In this document: piece by piece, positions 1 through 11,270 of the stretch
Layout: each line of letters opens with the position of its first letter
How positions within the stretch are numbered: the stretch's first letter is position 1
Assembly (NCBI RefSeq): GCF_019279795.1
Contig: NC_056737.1
Coordinates: forward strand, 1,194,318,485 to 1,194,382,484
Reading direction: 5' to 3'
Source of the DNA: Protopterus annectens
Lineage: Eukaryota > Chordata > Ceratodontiformes > Protopteridae
Length of the DNA: 64,000 nucleotides
Translations under genes and position numbers: made by a program
The notes under the pieces: generated by a model
Told to the model about the DNA's origin: nothing
The model's database searches: none
The model's input: only the letters and a program-made list of their open reading frames with translations

Positions 1-368
1 GAAGGAACATAAAACAATAGCATTAATATGAATAATAATGACAGGTTTAAAAAACATCAATATATTCATGTATAATTTGTACCTGTGAACCCACGGGACT
101 ATAATTAAAATTTAATAGCACATTAAATGAGTCTACATCACATCTTAACTCACTAAACCTATTAATAAAAGCTTCATGCATCTCAGGTCTCCCAAGGTGT
201 TGCTTAATGTCTTGATAAGTCTTACAACACTTGTGTTCTTTCTTTAAAATAAAAATGATAGAACCTTAAACCTCATGTCTAAACAGATCAGAATTGTGTA
301 GTTACTTTCTGACATTTAGGAAAATAAATGTAACTATTCTTTAAAGCAGAATACAGTTACTATCAGGC

Positions 369-371
<3 letters not shown>

Positions 372-421
<50 letters not shown>

Positions 422-426
422 TTTTT
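372..426. repeat. (AT)n microsatellite with T tract
   Basis: About 20 uninterrupted AT dinucleotides are followed by a run of 14 T. The flanks are AT-rich and I see no gene in 1-640. Confidence 0.95.
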
Positions 427-641
427 CAATTATACAGCTTGACTAATGGAAATATGTACATGAAAAACTACTTAAATGCAATAAACGCAAGATAAAAAGT
501 GGAAGTTTTATATGCATTATAATATGCAGACTTTTCTATGGGAGATTTTGAGAAAGGATAGCCAAAGATCTCATTAGTAATGGAAAACTGTGATTGACTT
601 TATTGAATATTAATACATCTGTCTAGGTGATATATTTTTAT

Positions 642-985
642 GGGTGTATATCACAAACTCGAAAGCTGAGTATATTGAAGCTCCAAACCTTGAACTGGAA
701 ACCTCCAAACCAGAAAACATCGAAGTGTAAAGTGGAGATCGCCATAGAGTGCCAGGAAGGGAAGATTTCCCATTACTACACTGTAGTGCAATCTCAGAGT
801 TGGTATATTTAAGTAGTGGGGTGTGGGGGGTGCAGGGGGGCAAGCCCCCCTGCATAGAGCATTTTTGTGTTGTTTTGGGTGTGTACTGTTTTTTCCCCCC
901 TGTTTGATGTTTTCTGGTTTCGAGGTTTCCCGTTCTAGGTTTGGAGCTTCAACATTGTTTGCTTTCGATCATGTGATATAAACCC
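642..985. mobile_element. Foldback (long-TIR) non-autonomous element, copy 1
   Basis: The two ends are inverted copies of each other over roughly 75-90 bp. The left end opens with gggtgtatatcac, and the reverse complement of the right end opens with gggtttatatcac; both then run through a shared segment containing ttgaagctccaaacc. The middle carries a G-rich/C-rich hairpin (about 816-852) and a block near 785-820 that recurs in the copies at 36.1-36.7 kb and 62.3-62.7 kb. There is no coding capacity. I found no clean target duplication at these ends. It is inferred to be a non-autonomous DNA transposon of the same family as the other foldback copies here. Confidence 0.7.
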
Positions 986-1284
986 ATGTTTACTTATATG
1001 AGAATGAAGAATAGTTCACTCAGTTGTGTGCATAAATAAAACATGGTAGAAACAAGCGGCACACAGTTAAATGTGAACTACATTGTGGTTGTAACAACAT
1101 TCATCAAGCAGCGTTTCTTTTCAGTGGGTTTGTTACATGCAATAACTGACTGGTACTTGTCATAGCTTAAATAGAAATGCTGGAGGAGAATGGACTGGAA
1201 AACAGAAGGTCTGCTTTGTTTGTGTGTGTGGAATATGTAGGTCATTATTTGGAGAGGCATACATGGCTGTGACCCTTGTGCACA

Positions 1285-1781
1285 GTTGTAGAATGTCATA
1301 CACATGGTTGTAACATGTCATACACATGGCTGTAACATGTCATACACATGGCCGTAACATGTCATACACATGGCTGTAACATGTCATACACATGGCAGTA
1401 ACATGTCATACACATGGCTGTAACATGTCATACACATGGCTGTAACACGTCATACACATGGCAGTAACATGTCATACACATGGCTGTAACACGTCATCCA
1501 CATGGCTGAGACACTTGTGCATGGTTGTAACACATCATATACATGGCTGTAACATGTCATGCTCATGGCTGTAACACATCATACACATGGCTGTAACACG
1601 TCATACACATGGCAGTAACATGTCATGCACATGGCTGCAACATGTCATTTACATGGCTGTAACATCATACACATGGCTGTAACATGGCATACACATGGCT
1701 GTAATACGTCATACACATGGTTGTAACACATCATATACATGGCTGTAACATGTCATGCTCATGGCTGTAACATGTCAAACA
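1285..1781. repeat. 22-bp minisatellite
   Basis: About 22 imperfect copies of a 22-bp unit built on catggctgtaacatgtcata. Interspersed variant units containing acttgtgcatggttg suggest a longer-order repeat. Not coding. Confidence 0.95.
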
Positions 1782-2029
1782 CATTCCTGGGCTTCATTTA
1801 TTAACTGCGTGTGCAGGTTGTGTAGATGCAGATGACACATGTTATTATCCATGAGAAGTTTAGTGTTGTGGAGTCCATCCTGTTGTATTTATTTGTGGCT
1901 AGATGATCTTAGATGCAAATATGGTTTACAAAGGGCACTCTCTGGAATAGTGAATAGGGATGAAAATGTGGTGGGTTTGCAGAGTGGGGGTCCTTGTGTG
2001 ATTAGAGAGTATTTTCATTTTCATTAGGT

Positions 2030-3500
2030 GTGTTTAATGTAAAACCATGTTAAGTGAATTTGGTTCAGTGAAGTATTATGCATTTATTTATTTGTCTGTT
2101 AATTTACTTACAGTTTTTTTTTTACCAGGTTAGTTCTACTAGGCAAAAGGATGGCTATTTTCAGGGGAGACTCGAGGTTCTATTCATATTAAGGTAAATT
2201 TGTCCATGGCATAGGGGAACTTCCTGTACTCTTACTGCAGAGGGAATATTTTAGATAATTTGGAGGAGAGACAACATTACTAACAGAGCCAGAGGGTGAA
2301 GGTGCAAGTACTAATATTTTTTTGTTAAAACAGAGTAGAAAATGGCTTCAGAACAAGAAGTTCTAATTGCAGAATTGCAGTCTGATAAATTACAAACTGA
2401 GAACTTGGTTTGTTCATGAAGAGCCTGAACAAGATGATGAAAACATTCTGGAACTGTCACAGGCAGTGATACAGTGTGATTTAGGTGAGTAAGAATGTAT
2501 AATAGCAGGTGGGAAGAGTAGTCAGATCATTTAGAGTGTGACACAGGAAGTCAGAGTGAGAAGGGAGGAAGTGATATCATAAGACATTATGTAGCAGTAA
2601 CTATCACGGTATTATATATTGATAAAATAATGCTGGGCAGAGTGATAATTTGGGACTGACGTTTAAATGCCACGCTGTTGAGACTAATAGTTACATATGC
2701 AAGTACTGCTTTAAAAACAGATATATGTTACAGGACATACAAGATTATTTGCTGATTAATATGTCTGTTATTCTTATAGGCAATATGAACATGGATCAAA
2801 GAGGTAGGAAAAAAGAAAGTTAACAAATGATATTTGATAAGAACAGGATATTTTAAGAAACATAGATTTATAGTTAGATAAGGAATGCTCATGTACAGAT
2901 ACAAGAGACCACTTAAAAACAAATCGCCTGTGTTATCTGCAGTAAAGAATTACGAAAACATAAGGCATAAGTTACAGGTTTTTCCACTCATATAGCTATC
3001 AGGTTAGTATTTTGAGGAAATGTTTCTACTATAAAAATACAGAAAAGAATAAAAAGACTGATTGGGATCTGTAGTAGTTTATTTGTCATGCCGAACTTGA
3101 AACAGACGTTATTTCAAGATCATATAATTATGAGAATATAATATAAAGCCTAGACTGAATGGTCATTACCATATATATAAGTAAATTTAACAAAAGGTTT
3201 ATAAAAGAATGGAAAAAGATTGTTATTATTTTAGAAAAGAGGTATATGAAGAAATACCTAAAGAATTTGAAGATGGGCTGGAAACTAACAATGACAGACT
3301 TATTATTATTAAGTGACATGTATGAGTTATAAAGGGATTCGATAAGATAAACATGATTTCAGCAAGAAAACATGATGAACTTTATTTTTAGGTAAACAGA
3401 CAAAAACATCAAGAGCATATCATACAAGAATTGTACAATGTTTCTACAACTGTTGTGACAGATAAGTGTACAGGTTCATAGGTAAGTGCTTAACTATTCA
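2030..3500. other. AT-rich intergenic DNA, nothing assigned
   Basis: No supported gene. One short reading frame starts in good context at 2343 (MASEQEVLIAEL...) and stops after 25 codons. A GTGAGT donor-like site follows near 2484, so a decayed exon is possible, but I recognise no family. Confidence 0.5.
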
Positions 3501-3590
3501 CTCTTGTGGGCCATTTTGAGCCTAGCCAATTTCTCTTGGTGATAATTAAACCCTGTACTTCTTGTCCATGAGGCAACCCCCTTCCCCAAA
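3501..3590 (-). mobile_element. tRNA-derived SINE fragment
   Basis: On the minus strand the order is gttgcctcatggac, then a B-box-like ggtttaattatc, then attggctaggctcaaaatgg. This matches the central part of the SINE at 8.36-8.52 kb in the same order. The extreme 5' and 3' ends are missing or diverged. Confidence 0.65.
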
Positions 3591-3685
3591 TTTTGGTATG
3601 TCTCCATTTTGATAAAAACTGATGCCTGTTTACATGACTATTATACTGAGACAAGACATATACTGCTTAATGGCATGTCAAATGT

Positions 3686-5205
3686 ATGTTACTGACTTTA
3701 GCAAAGAATTTAGTCACGCATGTTTTATTGGAGCAGTTGAACAAATTTATAGTTAAAGGGAGGGTTAATATGGTTACAAGGACAGATGGGATGGACTACC
3801 AGTTTTTTACAGGTTCTAAATGGCTTAGAGCAGGATGTGTAAATAAACACATAAATAGTATAGAACATTTTCTTTGGAAAAGAAATGCTAAAATAAAGAT
3901 TTCTGAAACTGGAGAACCTTAGCATTAGGGAATGTTGATTACAAAATTATCATGGGTATCTTACAGTACAGGTTTCAAAATATTGTAAAAAAAAGTTACG
4001 GAAAATGAGTTTATGGAATTAAAACAGAGAAATAAAGGAAATGCTGATTCTAGTCAAATAAATACTATATGAAGTAGCAGAGAACAAATTAGATGGCAAA
4101 ATCATTGTCTGCGACATTTAGAAAATATTTGACAATGTTATACACGGAAAATTGTAGGCTATAGTAAGTGCATATAAAATACCATTGCAGATTATTACAT
4201 TTTTATAATCAATATATGAAACCTCATACATACAGCTGCTGGTAAACGGATGGCTGAGAGATGACATATATAAACAGAAACATGTAAAACAAAGCTTTTC
4301 TTCAAGTTCTGTGTTATCTGCACAAGCACTGAATGCAGTAGTTCATAAGGTTACTAGTGACCTGGAGGAAGCAAGGATGATAGATAAAGCACATATACCA
4401 TTGCCACTAGGCTTAAATTATGCAAACGATTTAGTGCTTGATGTTAAAACTGATAGATGAGACGCCAAGGCTCTGCACCTGATGAAACAGATAAAAGGGA
4501 TGAAAAGGTATATTCATCAGTACAGAAATTAACAATGAGTGGTTATGTGAAAACCATTGCTGGCTGTTAAGATGTTAAATCCTTGGCCAAGAAATTATGG
4601 GCTATAGCTTTTTTTTTGCTTTCTATGAAAATAGATTAAGCAATATAAGACTGCAAATTATTTATAAGTTGATACAAAGGCTTAAAATGCTTTTAATACC
4701 TTGTAAATGTTGTTGTATATTTACACGTGTTCTTTATTTTGAAAAAAAGAGAGGCCAATCTGTAGAGTATAGAATTATCTGATAGTCTTTTAGTAAGTGC
4801 ACTGACATTTTAGATACTTTCTTAAAAGAAGAAAAAGAAACAGGTGTGGTGAAATGAAATAATATATGTTTGGAATGCAAGACTGGAGATGAAATATAAA
4901 ATGTATAAAACAGAAACATTTGGTATGGTAATATAATGAACCAATGTTATATGGTAGATCCTCGAGAACATGACACAGGAGGTGTTAAAAAAAGTGTTCA
5001 GGCAAGAATGCAGACATTTAACAGTTTATGTGAATATAAAGAATCCATATGGAAGTTAAGTTTGAATTGACTACCAGTTAAGGATCCTATGAAATAATTA
5101 GGTCTCTGCTCTCAAAAAGAGGAAATAATGTCTCATGTGTTTATCATGTGATAGAGTGCAATTGCTCATGGAGAAAGGAAATATCTTTAGTACAAACTGA
5201 CATGA
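3686..5205. other. AT-rich DNA with unassigned short reading frames
   Basis: Only short open stretches occur (for example 3686-3922 on +, and 4597-4782 on + encoding a Cys/hydrophobic patch LLIPCKCCCIF). They precede a retroelement LTR, so they could be decayed internal retroelement sequence, but I see no diagnostic motif and make no assignment. About 110 bp at 4190-4300 is similar to 6940-7055. Confidence 0.3.
4190..4300 (+). repeat. Dispersed direct repeat, copy A
   Basis: This stretch aligns by eye with 6940-7055, sharing accatt, ctggtaaa, gactgaga-like and catacatatacagaaa-like words in order. The two copies flank the LTR at 5.2-6.6 kb. The element type is unknown. Confidence 0.5.
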
Positions 5206-5212
5206 TATTGCA

Positions 5213-6600
5213 TGTTGTAAATAATTCTATGTGAATGTAAATATTAATATGATCCACAGGCTTGTTTCACAAATGTAAGAAAACTATGTTATGTGCTGAG
5301 CTTCAAAAATGTAACCCCAGTGCACCCTGCTGGAAGAAAGCAATAATATGTATAACCTCTATGCCTATGTAATGTATGTTTTATTGTAGAAACTGGGACA
5401 TACAGAGTTGACTTGCAAACTCTAAGAAAATAAGCTGATAAGTAAATAATTTTATGACTTTGTGTGATTTCAAGCTAAGAGACAGGATGTCTGGGCTAGG
5501 AGCTTCTTTCTAGTGTCTTAAGACAGAGATAATTGCTAGTTTTCACATGTAAAGTGTCTTTTATTGCTCTTTGACTCCCTGGCAGCTGCAGATCACAAAA
5601 AATGTTAAATATTAAGTTCTGTGAGCCTGGAAACTTGATCAGAGGTGACAATAATGATGTAATCTGGAATGACTCAGCAGTAATGTGTATTATCAATTTA
5701 AAAACTAGTTCAGAGAGAAAGAGAGTACATTTTGTATTTGTTTCTGAACCTGAACATATCATTTCACCAGCACTTGCGTTGCTTTGTAAGTAAGACTTAG
5801 ATCTTAACATTTCTCTTAGAGATAGATAGGAATATAGCCAGATTAGTGTAGATATTTTCTATATTCCTGTGAGACTATCCTACAATGTTGTTTTAAAGTA
5901 TTTCCTGTTATTTCTGAACTCTCTATTGTCACTGAGTTGATTAATAATTATTATCCTGTGTTTTTATTATTTATTTTTAAATATTTTAAACCTTTTAACT
6001 GTAGCTGTTTTGTGTAGAGATATTTAAGCTCTTAGCATACTTGCATGTATTTGGTGATACTGTACAAGCCACTGCTAAATAACCTTCAAGTCTCAGTCAC
6101 ACTTACCAACTGGATAATAATAACATTGCACAGTAGAATTGGAGACCCTTTGGTAAGGACCTTTAGAGTAGCTGATAAGAGTAGTTGATGGCAGTGATTA
6201 CTAACTTATAGTCTGAGCAAAAGGGGGCATAGCTAGTGAACCTGTGCCAGCCTTCCCCAGGAGTGTCTGTATGTTTGTATATAAATCAAATCTCAAAGTG
6301 TGTGTGAGCTACCTGGGCAGAGACACAAAGCACTGGTTGTCAGAGAGAGTGTGGAGGTTTTAGCTTGACTACTCGGCTGAGATTTGAACCCTAAAGCTGT
6401 GCCAGTAGGGAGTCTTATTGGGTATCTGGAGAGAAAGGGAGAAATCAGCCCCAGACTGACTGTGATCTCTGTCTGCTCTTAAGGTAAATTGTACTTTACT
6501 GTGTGTGTACTTGTTATCCTCCCAATGTGCATGTCCCTTATTGGTGTTAGTGGTGAGTATTGAGGCACCCTGATTACTGGGCCAGTGAACAGGCATCACA
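5213..6600 (+). mobile_element. Solo LTR related to the Gmr1-like element at 53-59 kb
   Basis: It is collinear with the LTRs at 53183-54061 and 58306-59180. Shared blocks include tgtaaatattaatat, gagcttcaaaaatgtaacc, ggaagaaagc, gataattgctag/tactag, atgatgtaatctg, aatgactcagcag, cagagagaaagagag and the 3' block from gtgatctctgt to the terminal tcaca. Two extra segments are present compared with those LTRs: about 94 bp near 5340-5432 and about 455 bp near 6003-6457. No internal gag-pol sequence adjoins it, so it is best read as a solo LTR of an older or different subfamily. I found no target duplication. Confidence 0.7.
6003..6457. other. Extra segment inside the solo LTR
   Basis: This segment has no counterpart in the 53 kb and 58 kb LTRs. 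The LTR sequence breaks after cttttaactg and resumes at actgtgatctctgtctgctc. It has no terminal inverted repeat that I can see and no coding potential. It may be a subfamily-specific LTR region rather than an insertion. Confidence 0.5.
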
Positions 6601-6939
6601 CAGGGCTATTATGATAAAATAATATTAATAAGTGTTTATCACAAATAGAATATTTGCATGTACATGATGTATTATAAGACATTGAATGTTTTACATATTA
6701 ACAATGACATCAAGCTTTGGTTATGGACAAAAGGAGGTGATATGTTAACATCCTGAACATGTTTGTAAGAATCCTGTTTTACTGCACACACCTTATGTAA
6801 CTATGTTTGTATATCAACTGTCGTAACCCATTGTAAATCTATATAGAATCATTGATGATGTGGAGGCAGGAATGCGTGAGACATAGCATGCACTCTTCCA
6901 GCAAAAGCAACCATAGACTTAAAAAAGATAATGTCAACT

Positions 6940-7055
6940 TAATATACCATTACACATTATTAGATTTTTAAAGTCAGTGCATGAAATATCCTACAAACAT
7001 CTGGTGGTAAATGGGTGACTGAGAAAAAAACATACATATACAGAAAGGTGTAAAA
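6940..7055 (+). repeat. Dispersed direct repeat, copy B
   Basis: Partner of the stretch at 4190-4300, at roughly three-quarters identity by eye, lying on the other side of the LTR. The remainder of 7060-8350 is unassigned and AT-rich. A weak tRNA-like A-box/B-box pair around 7835-7895 (aaatgggtagag ... ggctttgagtc) may be another decayed SINE. Confidence 0.45.
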
Positions 7056-8358
7056 AAGGCTGCCAGTTAAGTCAAAAAACATGAAAAATGACTTCACTAA
7101 GAGTAAAAAAAAATCTATAAACAAAAAAAATAAATAATCTAGTGCAGCTAAGCTAAAAGCACCTAAGAACATCAAATGTTCTTTAAAATGCACAGTAAAA
7201 ATCCACTATTGAAGAGGAGATGACCAACGGTGTCCCTGCTTTAAAATCTCAGTGTCTGATTAATACTCTGACATCATCATCATCATATTCCATGGAAATA
7301 TGGAAAAAGAAGACAAGCCCCAGGATTCAATAAAATCCATGTAGGCTCCATGTAGAGCCTACATGGAATGGACCCATGTACATGGCCACGGTTCACCCTT
7401 GGTAGTACGCCATGCATATTAATCATGACTCACTGTCGAGGAAGAGCATAGTAACAGGGATATTGAATCTGTGTAGGCAGAAGTGTAGAGGCTGGTCAGA
7501 TGTTATGTACATGGTGAGGTTCCCTGTAATGTTCCCTGCTACTGTTAAAATGTGATGGGAATTAATAGTTTGTCTTTTAAATGTCTAATTTTTTTATTTT
7601 TTATTTTATTTATGTCTGTTTGCACAGTGTAGCGTGGAGTGCAGCAATGCCAAGCTGTGCTTACATATACACAGCTGGCACCTGCCAGACATCTAAAAAT
7701 AAAAACCAGATGTAATTAATTATTTATGTCTGGTTCTGTTTAAGCCCATTTGCGTGGTGTGGCACAGTGCTTAGCAATTGTAAAAGGCAGTTTAGTAGTA
7801 TATGTGAAGGTATACTAGTTCACATACTATACGAGTAGTTAAATGGGTAGAGTCATGGCCTAAAGCTTTGTAGGCTATGGCTTTGAGTCATTAGTGGGTA
7901 TACCATTTTTTTAATGTAATGTAAATTTTCCTATAATTTAAAAATGAAACTTTTACATTTGGAAGAGCTGCATGGTGCTAAGCACTGCTTAAATGTGATA
8001 AATGGCTACTAATATTTGCACAATGCTAGCTTCATTAAAACCATGGTTGTGTGAATTTTTGCAATGCTCAGTTCTGCTTAGCTGGTTTGCATGATGCTAA
8101 ACAATGCAGTATTTTTGTTTGAATGTTGCTGAATGACATGTAAGGGTGGGAGAACAGCCTATATTAAGGTCTGTAGGTGTGAATTCTGCAACAGTTGTTG
8201 GAGTCTTTCTGACTGTCAGTATGCCAGGTGGTGTTGGAGAGGGTCCTTGCTTTCAGGTGCAGAGATGGGGTGTGGAGGAATCCAGTTTTTTTTACTGGGC
8301 TCCTAATATGCAATTATGAACCTAGGCTGTTGCAAGGTGATTACCAGGGCTCAGAATG

Positions 8359-8521
8359 GGGTTGGGAGGGTGGCCTAATGGTTAAGGTGTTTGCCTTACA
8401 AACACAAGGAACAGGGTTTGAATCTCACAGGGGTTAATTGGCTAGGCTTAAAATGGCTCGCAAGGGCAGTTAGCCTAGTACTAATCTGTGAATCTGTGAA
8501 TCTGTGAATCTGTGAATGTAA
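8359..8521 (+). mobile_element. tRNA-derived SINE with LINE-like 3' tail
   Basis: The head is tRNA-like: an A-box-like tggcctaatggttaagg at 8371 and a B-box-like gggtttgaatct at 8414. The body continues into ggctaggcttaaaatgg and agggcagttagcctagta, the same tail found at the 3' ends of the CR1-like LINEs in this window. The end is (tctgtgaa)n at about 8484-8517. The shared tail implies mobilisation by that LINE. Confidence 0.85.
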
Positions 8522-8772
8522 AGCTGAGGCCTGCGATTGGTTGGCCAGGGAACTTACCAGTGCTACTAGATTCCCCCACACTGATGAGCAATGTACTCAC
8601 CACTATGATGACCTGAAGCATAGAAAGAAAGGAACTCTGGGCTCATGGGTCCAAGATGCGAGGGCTGGGCATGCCCCACAGATATGTAAGTATTTCTTGC
8701 ACTATTTTACTACAATGCAAGCTGAATCTGTACAAAACTGGTATGCATAATGGTGTGCTTCTCTCCCAACAG

Positions 8773-8841
8773 CTGCAGCTGAGAGAGCTTACAACATGCA
8801 GTCTCATGCCGAGTGCCTGGCCAGGTTGTGCCGTGAGTGTG
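8773..8841 (+). other. Candidate Cys-rich exon, family unknown
   Basis: A pyrimidine-rich acceptor (ctctcccaacag) precedes a 69-bp open stretch followed directly by a gtaagt donor. In one frame it reads AAERAYNMQSHAECLARLCR followed by ECG, with a CxxxxCxxC-like arrangement. The preceding open stretch (8640-8684) is also followed by a gtaagt donor. It resembles a zinc-binding segment, perhaps of a mobile element, but I cannot name the family. Confidence 0.25.
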
Positions 8842-8865
8842 GTAAGTACGGATATATTATACTAA

Positions 8866-9010
8866 CTGTATTGCAATAAGCAATAAAGAAATGTACTGCA
8901 ATAAAGAAAAAACAATAAAAACAGTAATGCAATAAATGGGAAATTAGAACTGTAGTGTAATAAATAAACAAATAAAAACTGTATTGCAATAAACAATAAA
9001 CATTATCAAT
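8866..9010. repeat. Cryptic simple repeat, caataaa-rich
   Basis: Irregular reiteration of tgcaataaa/acaataaa words. Not coding. Confidence 0.8.
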
Positions 9011-9024
9011 AATCTTCTTCATTA

Positions 9025-9760
9025 AGCAAAAAGGTGTAAAGCAGAATTGTTGTGTCATAACATAATTGCACTACAGCTGTATTCATTGCATGTCTGTTCT
9101 AATATCGCTGTAGTCAACTGTTAAACTGTAATAACTGCAGAATACAAAATGAATGGCCTGAAAAATGTGGTGCACAACTTATAGTATGGTTCACGGCTGT
9201 TTCCAGGCCACTATTAGTCACATAATGCTTTGTTTTCATTCCACGCTAAGAACAAAAGATATATGAGTAAGGTAGCCCACTTCATGGGTAGATATCATGT
9301 GTAGACTTCACAGATAATTAACACCAGTATCAATAAAGTGTTAAGCAGGATTGTGGTGTCTTAACTAAATCTGTCTGAATATTTGCAGCAGAGCTGTATT
9401 CATAGCATGTCTGTTCTAATGTCACTCCAGTCAAGTATAAAACTATAATACCTGTGGAATGTAAAAGTAATGACTTGGAAAATGTATTGCTCAACTCATA
9501 GTATGTTCAAGGCTGTCTGCAGGCCAATTTCAGTCACATGATGCTCTCTTTTTCTCCTACTCCAAGAACAAAAGGTATATGTGTGAGGTAGATCACTTTA
9601 TGGGCAGATATCATGTATAGACTTCACAGATAATTAACAGCAATAGCAATAAAGTGTTAAGCAGCACTGTGGTTCCTAAATAAATCTATCTTAATATTTG
9701 CAGTAGGGGCTGTATTCATTGCATGTCTGTTTTAAGTTGCTGCAGTCAGTTTTTACATTA
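9025..9760. repeat. ~310-bp tandem repeat, about 2.3 copies
   Basis: The word gtgttaagcag (or gtgtaaagcag) recurs near 9031, 9337 and 9651. The same blocks follow each time: ctgtattcattgcatgtctgtt, tcacataatgct/atgatgct, gggtagatatcatgt, acttcacagataattaac. Adjacent copies are visibly diverged, so this is an old duplication. Confidence 0.85.
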
Positions 9761-9852
9761 TTTGCAGATGTTCCCTGCAGTCACAGCTTTAAGGTTCTAC
9801 TCCCATGCCAACTAAGGCATGACGTCTGTCTAGTTTACTTAATGTACACAAA

Positions 9853-10086
9853 CATACCTCTCAACTCTCACAATTTTTTGTAATGTAATTACAACTGTCT
9901 AATCTGTCTGGTCCATGATTACCAGATAAATGATTACCTGGAATGCAATGTATTTTCAAATCCGTTTATAGAACACCTTGGTAGTTATGTACGTCCACAT
10001 TATGTGAAACTGTTCTGTGTAGTTGTGTACCTGCATTTGTAAGTGCTAGTCCCATATTGTCCCATGCTAACAGCTTGAGAGGTATG
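9853..10086. mobile_element. Short hAT-like MITE
   Basis: Termini catacctctcaac and gcttgagaggtatg form an inverted repeat. The same terminus occurs in the element at 33708-34014, which has a visible 8-bp target duplication. No coding capacity. Confidence 0.6.
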
Positions 10087-10436
10087 TATGTGCTACATCA
10101 GCTATAGAAGAATCATAGTCACTGTACTTACAACTGACACTGCACACCTCTAAAAGTATGTATTACCAGTCTTTTAGGGATATCATCTGCGATATCACTA
10201 ATGGTGTGTTTTTCTCTCTCTCCCCACCACTTGTCTTCTTTAATGTATTATTATTTATTATTTTGATTAAATATTAGCATATTTTGTTAAACTAAATATT
10301 TTGTTGGCCTTATGGGTTATTTCTTACTGGCTTGCTGTTAACATACTTATATACCTTAATATGTATTTGGATTAATCAATATTATGTTCCATTCTGTTAA
10401 TACTAACACTGGCCTTAACTTATTGTAATAACTGTA

Positions 10437-10828
10437 AAGAAAATGCAACCAGCAGTCCACAGCAGGGGTAATATCCAAATATAGTTCTTTTAATAAAAAC
10501 CAGGAACAAATATCTTTGTTCCTGGCTTTTACTAAAAGAATTAAAATAATTATATTTGGATTGTACCCCTGCTGTGGACTGCTGGTTGCGTTTTCTTTAC
10601 TCTGCTCTATTTTTACTTTGTTTTCCAGCTGTCTTTTACTAAAAGAATTATATTTGGATAGTACCCCTGCTGTGGACTGCTGGTTGCATTTTCTTTACTC
10701 TGCTCTATTTTTACTTTGTTTTCCAGCTGGCTTTTACTAAAAGAATTATATTTGGATTGTACCCCTGCTGTGGACTGCTGGTTGTGTTTTCTTTACTCTG
10801 CTCTATTTTTACTTTATTTTCCAGCAGC
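10437..10828. repeat. Inverted plus triplicated repeat (Penelope-like architecture possible)
   Basis: Three direct copies of a 98-107 bp unit start at 10526, 10633 and 10731, each with acccctgctgtggactgctg and tctgctctatttttact. They are preceded by an inverted partial copy (10437-10500), separated by a small hairpin (aggaacaaatatctttgttcct). Short reading frames across it are repeat artefacts. Inverted and tandem terminal repeats are typical of Penelope-like elements, but no RT or ribozyme motif is seen here. Confidence 0.6.
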
Positions 10829-10879
10829 TTACTCCTTTGGGCAATGCACTTTATGTTACAGATATTATTGTTATAACTA

Positions 10880-11270
10880 CTTTACTACAGCGAATCAAGG
10901 TCGACCGGTTCCTTGTGATCCACCTACCATGCCTCCTCCAGTCGTGATACCGGGTCCCAGCACATCTGGAACCCAGCCTGGTGCTGCCTCCTCTGCTGAC
11001 CATGCACTACTTGTGGTATTGGGTAGTACCATCCCCATAGGAAGGGGATGGGCCCCCCTTCTGGGAGTGGTGGTGTAGGGGGAGTTGTCACCCATGATGA
11101 ACTGCTGGATTTGGTGCATGAGATCATCATCCATGGGTTTGTATGATGCCTGTGCAGGATGGTGAGCATACTGGTCACCCTGGTGGGGCAGGGTCACCCT
11201 GGAGCTCAGCCTCTACCACTGCTACCCTCAGAACAGTGATGGAGCAGTGCTCACAGTCCCATGGGTGGTG
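10880..11270. other. GC-richer open region, unassigned
   Basis: The composition is GC-richer than its neighbours, and both strands are open for 84-120 codons. One frame is Pro/Ser-rich (VVIPGPSTSGTQPG) and follows a possible acceptor at 10889. This could be a decayed transposon protein exon. No catalytic motif is visible. Confidence 0.25.

Noticed and set aside
3686-5205. Retroviral env-like region before the LTR
   Set aside because: Only a short Cys/hydrophobic patch is visible; no signal peptide, cleavage site or conserved transmembrane-subunit motif, so the idea is unsupported.
7590-8110. Tandem repeat of gcatggtgctaagca-like words
   Set aside because: Similarity among the pieces is too weak and irregular to define a unit by eye.
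8371-8425. tRNA gene
   Set aside because: A and B boxes are present but the cloverleaf is broken and the sequence runs into a SINE body and LINE-type tail.
10895-11197. 100-codon minus-strand frame
   Set aside because: Overlaps an equally open plus-strand frame in GC-richer DNA; neither shows a catalytic or structural motif.
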